Source: Planctomycetota bacterium
GTDB taxonomy: Bacteria; Planctomycetota; Phycisphaerae; Sedimentisphaerales; Anaerohalosphaeraceae
Direction: 5' to 3'
NCBI GenBank assembly: GCA_030637065.1
Contig: DAOVVQ010000018.1
Coordinates: 1-23,438, forward strand
Length of the DNA stretch: 23,438 nucleotides
Part shown: piece after piece, positions 15,129 through 21,158 of the stretch
How positions within the stretch are numbered: position 1 is the first letter of the stretch
How the letters are laid out: the number at the start of each line of letters is the position of its first letter
Translations under genes and position numbers: made by a program
Notes under the pieces: model-generated
Seen by the model: only the letters and a program-made list of their open reading frames with translations
The model's database searches: none
Told to the model about the DNA's origin: nothing

Positions 15129-15974
15129 ATGATATTAGCGAGTATTTTAGAATTGTTGCCCGCCGGCCTGACGATGCTGTCGTTGGGGACGGTGTTTGCG
15201 ATCATTTTGTTGATAGCCAGCATTAAGCTCAAGGTCGTCGTCGACGAAAAGGTCGAGCAGGTCCATGAGGCCCTTCCGAATATCGACTGCGGTGCATGTG
15301 GGTTTGCCGGATGTGCCTCCTATGCCAAGGCGGTTGTCGCCGATCCGGAGCTTTTGGGAAAGTGTGCACCCGGCGGGCCGGAGACCTCCGAGGCGGTCGC
15401 CCGCATTTTGAACCTTCAGGTCAGCGGCGGCGGTGTCGAGCTAAGACCCATCGTACACTGTCGGTCCCATACCGTCGACCGGACCTACTACGCTACCTAT
15501 GCGGGCATCGAGACCTGCACCGCCGCCAACGCCCAGGCGAACGTCCAAGCCTGCAAGTTCGGCTGTTTGGGCTACGGCGACTGCACCAGCGCCTGCAAAT
15601 TCGACGCCCTGCATATCGTTGACGGCCTTGCGACGGTCGATTACGAAAAGTGTACCGGCTGTACCGCCTGCTCGAAGGTGTGCCCGAGGTTCCTGATCGA
15701 AATGGTGCCGTTTGGCCACGAGAATATGATGACCGTCGCCTGTTCGAGCAAGGAAAACGGTCGGAGCACCCGCTCGATGTGCAAGACCGGCTGTATCGGT
15801 TGCGGGCTCTGCACAAAGAAGACCGAGCTTTTCACCCTCGCAAACAACCTCGCCCGCCTCGACTACGAAGGATACCAGCCCTCAGAAGAAACCCAGGCCG
15901 CCATAGACAAATGCCCAACCGGCGTAATAGTCTTCCGAGGCAAATCAGCACCCACCCCCAGACCAGCTGGCTAA
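15129..15974 (+). CDS. rnfB: Ion-translocating oxidoreductase complex subunit B (ferredoxin-like)
   Basis: RnfB is the membrane-anchored polyferredoxin that takes electrons from ferredoxin. The 281-residue protein has one N-terminal helix (about 13-33), then the Fe-S domain DCGACGFAGC (Cys54, 57, 62, with Cys79 in GKCAPGG). Next comes a two-cluster ferredoxin domain with CKFGCLGYGDC...C and CTGCTACSKVCP. A further cysteine set follows (CKTGCIGCGLC with CPTGVI). This is the long form seen in anaerobes. The basic Pro-rich tail (APTPRPAG) is unusual but short. AGGG lies upstream of the ATG at a normal distance. It ends the operon. No hairpin with a T run was found behind it, so the terminator is undefined. 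Confidence 0.95.
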   Translation: MILASILELLPAGLTMLSLGTVFAIILLIASIKLKVVVDEKVEQVHEALPNIDCGACGFAGCASYAKAVVADPELLGKCAPGGPETSEAVARILNLQVSGGGVELRPIVHCRSHTVDRTYYATYAGIETCTAANAQANVQACKFGCLGYGDCTSACKFDALHIVDGLATVDYEKCTGCTACSKVCPRFLIEMVPFGHENMMTVACSSKENGRSTRSMCKTGCIGCGLCTKKTELFTLANNLARLDYEGYQPSEETQAAIDKCPTGVIVFRGKSAPTPRPAG

Positions 15975-16093
15975 AAACCCGCCCCTGCAAAAAAATAACA
16001 CGCTTTCAGCAGTCAAGGGCAAAAAAACGCCTCTGCTGGCAGACAGACCCAAAAAGAACGATTAAAGCAAAGAAGCAATAAGAAAAAATATGA

Positions 16094-16291
16094 CTGTCCC
16101 TATTTTCCCAGTTGAATCCTGTCGAAAAGCTTTGGCAATATCTTCGGAAACACTATTGGTCCAATCGCGTGTATGCCGACTATGACGCCTTGCGATTCGC
16201 TGCGATAGACGCCTGGCAGAAAACCTGCTTAGACAGAGAAAAAATCAAATCAATTTGCAGAGCAAAGTATGTCGAAAGCGAATTTATCTAA
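16094..16291 (+). pseudogene. IS630-family transposase, C-terminal remnant
   Basis: The frame from 16106 to the stop at 16289-16291 reads LNPVEKLWQYLRKHYWSNRV and continues to CRAKYVESEFI. LNPVE-x-LW is the last DDE motif of IS630-type transposases, with the catalytic Glu, and the rest is the normal tail. A stop at 16091-16093 closes the frame on the left and no other part of the transposase is present, so this is a dead fragment of about 60 residues. ACTGTCCCTA (16093-16102) lies at its left edge and recurs inverted at 17908-17917. The bases between rnfB and the fragment (15975-16093) hold nothing recognisable. Confidence 0.8.
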
Positions 16292-16426
16292 GGCCATTGG
16301 TATAAGTTGTCTCCGGTAATAGGGAAATCTGTAATATGCTTATTTAAACGTGATTTTGCCAGGCAGGCTGGAACATGCGCCCGGTTGTACGGCCTGGACA
16401 TCCGCGGCAGCGGATAAGCGCATAGC
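16292..16426. other. Gap with a small hairpin behind the Tat-exported protein gene
   Basis: ATCCGC-GGCA-GCGGAT (16400-16415) is a perfect 6-bp stem with a tetraloop, placed about 11 bases after the stop of the minus-strand gene. No T run follows it on either strand, so it is at best a weak or factor-assisted terminator. AATAGGGAAA near 16320 faintly resembles the transposon-end-like motif at 16093, but not enough to call. Confidence 0.3.
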
Positions 16427-17860
16427 TCAGCCTTCCTTGACGACTTTCATGCCCATCAGCCTTGCGAGGTGGCTGACGTTTTCCATGTGGTCGCCGTAGA
16501 AAACCACGCGGTGCAGCAGCGTCATTGGGTCCTCGGTCTCAAGGACACTGCTCCAGTCGGCGGCCATCCTGACCGCATCGTGAACTTCGGTAACGATCTG
16601 GGTGCGGCAGCCGTGGACCGACTTCTTCGGAACTTCGATGATTCTGCCCGTTGAGGCCAGTATCGTATCTAAATTGATCATCTTGGTACGCGTGATTGTC
16701 TCTCCAACGCGGTATTGCACCTCGGGCACGCAACCGCTGCCTTTGACCTCGGAATGACCCCGCAGCAGGTACGCAGCTTCCTTTCCATCTGGTCCGTCCA
16801 TCTTCAGCGGTGCCGTACAGTGGGCGGTCCATAACGCATTGCGGGAGGTATCAAAAGTTGCGTTGCCCTGGAAGCCGGGACGATCGACGGCATATTGAAA
16901 CAACAGCATGGTCAGCAGTGAATCCATGTCCCCTTCGCATGCCGCCGGTATGCCATTGTCCCTGAGGCGAGTGAAACCAAGGCATGGAAAACCTTTGTCC
17001 AGCCATCTCATACAGGTGCCTATGGCCAGTCCTTGTGCTCGCTGCTGCTCCACGAGGTGTTGCAATGCCAGACTGATGCGAGCGGCCTTGCTGATGTCCT
17101 CTTCGTCCGGCTCAATAATTCTCCTGGCGTTTCTGGTCCAGCGGTCGGCCTCAGATTTGACAGCCTTGTTATCTACGGCGGAAATCATCTCGTTGAACAG
17201 CTTCTCATCTACGACTACCACATCTGCCCCCAGACGCTCTTTGATTTTCTCCGGAGAACGAGCCTGCTCTGTTCCTCGAGCAGGAGGAAACAGCAGTATC
17301 CGGGTATGCCGCATCATCGGAATCACTCTCAACAAGCGAACGGCTCGTTCGAGTTCGTCGTATTCGCTGCTGGCTATAAGGGTGACACGATGTCCCTGAC
17401 GCTGCCAGCGGTGAGCATACATCCAATCATGACCGCTGGCCGGCAGCGAGAAAACGACCATGGGATGCGCCCCGTCCAGGATCGGCTTTGCGGACCTTTT
17501 TAACGAAAAGTTTTGCACGTTGATCGTAAGGACCGGAGTACCCGACCCCGCCTCCTTTAACAAAGCCGCCGTTTGCTGTTCATTGCTTGAATGTCCCATT
17601 ATCAGTTTGACGTTTCCCAGCTCCTTTTCCGCCTTGATCAGCCGAGCTTTGGCGGCCTCTATTTGTCTGACATCGGCTCCCCAATTGCGGTCCTCCGGTA
17701 CGGCTGTACCGGTGAAGATGACGCAGATTCGCGATTTTCCATGAGGTTGAGGAGGTGCTGATTGCCTGGCCGATGCGGACATCTGTGTTGCGCCGGCAAG
17801 CATCAATCCGCCGGCCAGTCCCGTTCCCAAAAATTCCCGTCTAGTGCAGTGCTCACACAT
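16427..17860 (-). CDS. Tat-exported protein with L-fucose/L-arabinose isomerase-like C-terminal fold
   Basis: The 477-residue product starts MCEHCTRREFLGTGLAGGLM, a twin-arginine signal (Arg7-Arg8, RREFLG), with likely cleavage after ASA near residue 31. The body looks like a sugar-isomerase relative. A Rossmann-like N-terminal half carries short parallel strands (RICVIFTGTA, VKLIMGH, HRVTLIASS). The C-terminal part has PAACEGDMDSLLTMLLF, then AHCTAPLKM, a segment like the isomerase beta-barrel, and HRVVFYGDHMENVSHLARLMG, which resembles the FucI ending. The CEGD Glu and the His of HRVVFYGD could be metal or active-site residues. Exported isomerases are unusual, so the substrate and even catalysis are unknown. 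An upstream frame extension to 17983 is rejected: ATG 17860 has GGAG and fits the Tat signal. The gene is isolated between transposon scars. Confidence 0.65.
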   Translation of the reverse strand: MCEHCTRREFLGTGLAGGLMLAGATQMSASARQSAPPQPHGKSRICVIFTGTAVPEDRNWGADVRQIEAAKARLIKAEKELGNVKLIMGHSSNEQQTAALLKEAGSGTPVLTINVQNFSLKRSAKPILDGAHPMVVFSLPASGHDWMYAHRWQRQGHRVTLIASSEYDELERAVRLLRVIPMMRHTRILLFPPARGTEQARSPEKIKERLGADVVVVDEKLFNEMISAVDNKAVKSEADRWTRNARRIIEPDEEDISKAARISLALQHLVEQQRAQGLAIGTCMRWLDKGFPCLGFTRLRDNGIPAACEGDMDSLLTMLLFQYAVDRPGFQGNATFDTSRNALWTAHCTAPLKMDGPDGKEAAYLLRGHSEVKGSGCVPEVQYRVGETITRTKMINLDTILASTGRIIEVPKKSVHGCRTQIVTEVHDAVRMAADWSSVLETEDPMTLLHRVVFYGDHMENVSHLARLMGMKVVKEG

Positions 17861-17957
17861 GATAATAATCTCCAAATGATAAAATGAAAAGAACTGGTAC
17901 TCAGAACTAGGGACAGTGGGGCTGTTGAAAAAGTCCCTTTGACCCTGTACGAAACTA

Positions 17958-17983
17958 GGGACAGCCACAATCCTGTTCGGCAC
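17958..17983 (+). repeat. Left arm of a 26-bp imperfect inverted repeat
   Basis: GGGACAG, three variable bases, then CAATCCTGTTCGGCAC matches the reverse complement of 18218-18243 with 23 of 26 positions identical. The arms enclose 234 bp without a gene, the size and form of a MITE or of an internally deleted IS. Confidence 0.75.
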
Positions 17984-18217
17984 GAATTTTGCTCGGTCAT
18001 TTTTCGCTCCAAGATTCCGTGGGAGGTTGTTAAGCTGTAAGTCCTTTTGTAATAGAATGTTATGCTATAGCAATTCATTAAGCAAGAAAAGATAGCCAGT
18101 TTGCACTTTTACACCAAATGCAATGGGGCTGTTGAGATTGACTAAAGCCGGCATTTTCCTTGTTTTTAACGTATTACAATGCTTTTGCGATCTTTTCAAA
18201 AGTTCAGTGCAAATATG

Positions 18218-18243
18218 GTGCCGAACAGGATTGCCACTGTCCC
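18218..18243 (-). repeat. Right arm of the 26-bp imperfect inverted repeat
   Basis: The reverse complement reads GGGACAG, TGG, then CAATCCTGTTCGGCAC, differing from the left arm only at the three middle bases. It ends six bases from the stop codon of the 125-residue membrane protein, so an insertion may have set that protein's C-terminus. Confidence 0.75.
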
Positions 18244-18249
18244 CGGTTT

Positions 18250-18627
18250 TTACGCGATCCGACCCCAACTTAGAAGCAGTAGATAGATAATACCGGCAAG
18301 CATCAGGAGCATCTTGAGGGCAAGCAATATCTTATCGGAGTTCCAGTGGCGGATAATGGCCCACAAAAGCCGCCACGCTAACGCCCCGGCCAAGGCTGAC
18401 CCGGAAATGAGTGTTACGGGGAATGCGACTGCAAGAACAGTTTTATTTAGTTTGGACTCACGGTCGAGGGGCCTCTCTAACACGAAGCCTTCTGGTATGT
18501 TAATGCCCGCCTCACGGTCGAGGGCCTCGTAGTCAATAGGCTCAAACGTGGGGGCAGAATCAGCTAAAAATAGCGTACAGAGACCAATTATAAAGACTGT
18601 ACCAGCACACCATAAGAAGGCTTTCAT
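18250..18627 (-). CDS. Small membrane protein, function unknown
   Basis: The 125-residue protein is unrecognised. It has an N-terminal hydrophobic helix that could be a signal or anchor (MKAFLWCAGTVFIIGLCTLFLADS). A polar segment of about 35 residues follows (FEPIDYEALDREAGINIPEG), then two hydrophobic helices (about 64-90 and 99-120) and a very short tail. The start is supported by AAAGGGG five bases upstream and by a near-consensus promoter. The stop lies directly against the right arm of an inverted repeat, so the natural C-terminus may have been trimmed. Expression signals are good enough to call it a real gene. Confidence 0.6.
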   Translation of the reverse strand: MKAFLWCAGTVFIIGLCTLFLADSAPTFEPIDYEALDREAGINIPEGFVLERPLDRESKLNKTVLAVAFPVTLISGSALAGALAWRLLWAIIRHWNSDKILLALKMLLMLAGIIYLLLLSWGRIA

Positions 18628-18709
18628 TTTTTACCCCTTTCTTTCTCAAATTTCTTTTCCCATCGCCTCCGGCCCACCCATTCTGTCCGCGCCTCAACCG
18701 TACCGCCAA

Positions 18710-18738
18710 ATTGTAATCCCACCGGTCCTTAATGTCAA
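18710..18738 (-). promoter_or_regulatory. Strong sigma-70-type promoter of the small membrane protein gene
   Basis: On the minus strand a perfect TTGACA (18738-18733) is followed after 17 nt by TACAAT (18715-18710). It is the best promoter match in the window. Transcription would start near 18703, leaving a leader of about 75 nt before the ATG at 18627. Confidence 0.7.
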
Positions 18739-18996
18739 CAAAAAAGCCGGGGAAATATAAGACTTTGGGACGATACTGAAAATAGCTTGCTTGCGGCGAC
18801 CAGGGCCGAAAATCCTTGAAAAATATGCTGAAACCGGGTAATTCTGGCATATTATCGATCCTGTCCGACGGATTTTGTGGTATTTTTCGTAAAGTTGCTG
18901 CCCCTCTGGAGCCGATTATGTGATGTGGCGCGCATTGTGTGAGGTGGTGCGCTGCGCGTAAACAGGACAGGACGAATCTTGTTTTGAGGTTTTCGG
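18739..18996. other. Intergenic stretch between divergent genes
   Basis: The divergent gap is 369 nt in all. Its left part carries the promoter above. In the remainder CTGAAA, 16 nt and TATTAT (about 18831-18858) could be a weak plus-strand promoter for the acidic protein gene. A minus-strand frame crossing 18560-19012 overlaps two better genes and has no family features, so it is not called. Confidence 0.3.
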
Positions 18997-19875
18997 ATGT
19001 TCGTAGGTGCAATAGGTCCAGGTGGTTTGCAAGGCTATATGATAGTCCGCAACTCGGCGCGGGCTGATGGTCCGGTCGAGCCCGTTGAGGCCGCGGACAA
19101 CCTCGACAAGGGGACCGAGGAGCTTACGTGGGGTGAGTTGATGGCTGCCAAGGGCATTGCGGGCGATCTGCTCAAGGCCGCGAACCGGGAAGGTAGTGAA
19201 GACGATAATCATATCCATCGAAACATTTCCTCCGCCAGCCGAAAACAGAGCAAGATGCGTCTCAAGATGCAGCTTAAGGCCTTAAAGCAGGTTCTCGGCG
19301 AAGAGGATGAGGAAGACGAGGACGGCGAGGGGATCGGTCTGACGACGGATACGGACGAGGAATTGCAGAGCCTTTTCGACGAGATCACCGCCCGCATCAG
19401 CGAGCTAAGCTCCTCCGGCCAGATGGGTGCCGAGCAGCTTGCCGCACTTTCGCAGCTTGAGGGCGTTCTCAGTGAGGCGACCGGCGGCGGCGAGGGCGGG
19501 CTTTCCGCGGGTGCAGGTTCCGACAGTAGCGAGATGGTCGAGAATCTTCGCCAGGCCCTTGATTCGATTGCCGGAGATGGTGAGGAGATCGCCGGGGTTT
19601 GGCAAACCGGTGAGGCTGACGAAAATGGTCCCTTGGGCGAAGGCCAGCATGGTCTGAAACTTGGCCACGATGAGCTGCTCAGGGCGGCTTTTACCGCTGA
19701 GATGCAGGAGTTCAATCGGTCAGGCGGAGTCGACCCAGCCGAGTACGAGCCGTCAGAACGAGGCCATATCGCCTTCCAGAAGTATCTGGATGTTTACAAT
19801 CAACTCAATAACCCACCGGCGACAGAGGAAGTCGGCGAATCAGGCACTGAAGAGCCACTCGACGCCGTAGCATAA
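18997..19875 (+). CDS. Acidic protein of unknown function with disordered linkers
   Basis: The 292-residue protein is not recognised. It has no signal peptide or membrane helix. The N-terminus (MFVGAIGPGGLQGYMIVRNS) is followed by a polar segment (TEELTWGELMAAKGIAGDLLK) and a basic helix (about 79-100). A strongly acidic run EEDEEDEDGEG (102-112) comes next, then predicted helices separated by Gly/Ser stretches (TGGGEGGLSAGAG). A more ordered C-terminal part ends with HIAFQKYLDVYNQL and an acidic tail. The alternation of low-complexity linkers and helices suggests a scaffold or regulator. Some appendage-assembly proteins have a similar look, but I see no specific match. GAGGT lies about eight bases before the ATG. 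The gene stands alone. Confidence 0.65.
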   Translation: MFVGAIGPGGLQGYMIVRNSARADGPVEPVEAADNLDKGTEELTWGELMAAKGIAGDLLKAANREGSEDDNHIHRNISSASRKQSKMRLKMQLKALKQVLGEEDEEDEDGEGIGLTTDTDEELQSLFDEITARISELSSSGQMGAEQLAALSQLEGVLSEATGGGEGGLSAGAGSDSSEMVENLRQALDSIAGDGEEIAGVWQTGEADENGPLGEGQHGLKLGHDELLRAAFTAEMQEFNRSGGVDPAEYEPSERGHIAFQKYLDVYNQLNNPPATEEVGESGTEEPLDAVA

Positions 19876-19910
19876 TCGATGGTGGGGGCCTTTGTGCAAT
19901 CGCCCATCGG

Positions 19911-19926
19911 TCCCGATAAATCGGGA
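19911..19926. repeat. Palindromic repeat TCCCGAT-AA-ATCGGGA
   Basis: This is a perfect 7-bp inverted repeat around AA, 36 bases after the stop of the acidic protein gene. A second copy with GA at the centre lies at 19955-19970. No T run follows, so it is not a canonical terminator, though the hairpin could block exonucleases. Confidence 0.7.
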
Positions 19927-19954
19927 CACGCTGCCACCCAAATTTAGTAGCCAG

Positions 19955-19970
19955 TCCCGATGAATCGGGA
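19955..19970. repeat. Palindromic repeat TCCCGAT-GA-ATCGGGA
   Basis: Second copy of the 16-bp palindrome at 19911-19926, with one centre base changed, 28 bases downstream of the first. Together with the REP-like unit at 20002 it makes three hairpins in 120 bases between two convergent genes. Confidence 0.7.
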
Positions 19971-20001
19971 TTTCGCTTCACTCAATATTCAGTCACTGGC
20001 A

Positions 20002-20029
20002 GCATGGGTAACAAGTTACCCATCCTACG
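20002..20029 (-). repeat. REP-like palindromic repeat, copy 3
   Basis: Identical over 28 bp to 2423-2450, in the same orientation. The core is at 20004-20023 and the GTAG head is on the minus strand (20028-20025). It lies 12 bases beyond the apbE stop, where it would form the first hairpin in that transcript's 3' end. Confidence 0.85.
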
Positions 20030-20040
20030 AAATTTTGGTG

Positions 20041-21072
20041 TTACGGCTGGATATATCGCTGGGCCCCTGATGTTGTCAGGAATTCGCCTTTTGCTGCTGT
20101 TCGGATTAGTATTGCTTCGGCGTCTGGTAGCGATTCGATCAGTTCCATTCCTTTTTCGTGGCCCATGACGCTTACCGCTGTGGCCAGGGCGTCTGCCTGC
20201 ATGGCTGTTGGTGCGATTATTGTTACGCTGGAGAGTTTGCCTGCGGCGATGCTTGTCTGTGGGTTGATTATGTGGCTGAAGCGATCGTCGCCGATGAGTA
20301 CGAATCTTCGATAATCTCCGCTGGTGGCAACGGCGGTGTCGGTTAGCTTTAGTTTGACGAGCAGTCCGGTGTCGCTGCCTGGGTCCTGGAGACCGATGAC
20401 CCAGTTTTCCCTTGTCTCAGGCTCGGGGGTAATACCGAAACACTGGATATCACCGCCGACATCGATCATGCCGCCCAAAGCGCCATTCGCTCGCATTGCC
20501 TCGGCCGCCCGGTCGATCGCGTATCCCTTAGCGATACCGCCGAGGTCCAGACGCATGCCTTCGACGCGGAAACGCACGGTTAGCGACTGGCTGTCAAGTA
20601 TGAGATTTTCATAGCCGACCTTTGCCTTCGCAGCGGCGAGTTGTTCGTCGGTTGGTTTTTGGCTGTCCTTGCCGGCCTGTCGCCACAGGTCGACTACCGG
20701 GCCGACGGTTACATCGAATGCTCCGCCGGTCTGCCTGCTGTACTCCACAGCGGCGAGCAGGACCTCCATCAGGGCGCCGCTTACCTTAACCGGCTCGCCA
20801 AAGGCGTTGTTGTTGACCTCTGACAGTTCGGAATCCGCCTTGTAATCGCTCATCATATCGTCGACGCCTGTCAGTTCGTCAAAGGCCGCGTCCACACACA
20901 ACTGCGCGGTTTTTTCGCTGCCCGACACGGCTGAGACGCGGGCGAAAGTGCCCATGACCTGGCGAAACGGGCTGTCCACCGAGTAGACGTCGGGCTGGGT
21001 CGAGATGCGAATAACGACTATTGCAGTTACTATAGCGACAATGGTAATCGCCGCTCGCGGGGTCCTGTTCAA
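20041..21072 (-). CDS. apbE: FAD:protein FMN transferase
   Basis: ApbE cleaves FAD and attaches FMN to a threonine of target flavoproteins, here most likely RnfG and RnfD encoded upstream. The 343-residue protein begins with a membrane-anchoring or signal helix (RAAITIVAIVTAIVVIRIS) without a lipobox cysteine, so the domain lies outside the cytoplasm like its targets. Conserved parts are MGTFARV, SDYKADSELSEVN, TGGAFDVTVGPVVDLWR, the signature RLDLGGIAKGYAIDR, GGMIDVGGDI, and the C-terminal metal-binding segment APTAMQADALATAVSVMG. HIINPQT precedes the last segment. No ATG start exists. TTG 21072 has GGAAAGG five bases upstream and is preferred over TTG 21087, which would place the ribosome site inside the gene. 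It is convergent with the acidic protein gene and divergent from the radical SAM gene. Confidence 0.95.
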   Translation of the reverse strand: MNRTPRAAITIVAIVTAIVVIRISTQPDVYSVDSPFRQVMGTFARVSAVSGSEKTAQLCVDAAFDELTGVDDMMSDYKADSELSEVNNNAFGEPVKVSGALMEVLLAAVEYSRQTGGAFDVTVGPVVDLWRQAGKDSQKPTDEQLAAAKAKVGYENLILDSQSLTVRFRVEGMRLDLGGIAKGYAIDRAAEAMRANGALGGMIDVGGDIQCFGITPEPETRENWVIGLQDPGSDTGLLVKLKLTDTAVATSGDYRRFVLIGDDRFSHIINPQTSIAAGKLSSVTIIAPTAMQADALATAVSVMGHEKGMELIESLPDAEAILIRTAAKGEFLTTSGAQRYIQP

Positions 21073-21123
21073 AATGCACCTTTCCAATAATAAGCCTGAA
21101 TTCTAATTAGTTTGCAGATTATG

Positions 21124-21152
21124 TTCAACAAATCTTTGCAGGTCTGTATAAT
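21124..21152 (+). promoter_or_regulatory. Promoter of the radical SAM gene giving a leaderless transcript
   Basis: A perfect TATAAT (21147-21152) ends six bases before the ATG at 21159, the spacing at which transcription would begin at the start codon itself. TTCAAC (21124-21129) is a weak -35 at 17 nt. There is no Shine-Dalgarno sequence before the ATG, which fits leaderless translation. Confidence 0.5.
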
Positions 21153-21158
21153 GCCGCC

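Larger units (their letters stand above)
17861..18249. other. Gene-free region with nested transposon-end-like repeats
   Basis: No convincing gene is present. AACTAGGGACAG occurs twice as a direct repeat (17905-17916 and 17953-17964). GGGGCTGTTGA occurs at about 17918 and again near 18126. The first copy continues AAAAAGTCCC, which resembles the ends of several IS families. An imperfect inverted repeat (17958-17983 and 18218-18243) frames most of the interval. The interior is AT-rich. This is best read as residue of several insertions and deletions. Confidence 0.6.

Noticed and set aside
17918..17937. GGGGCTGTTGAAAAAGTCCC as a terminator hairpin
   Set aside because: Only three to four bases pair and no T run follows. 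It fits an IS end better.
18560..19012. 150-codon minus-strand frame across the gap before the acidic protein gene
   Set aside because: It overlaps the start of the small membrane protein gene and its promoter, and its composition looks like translated non-coding DNA.
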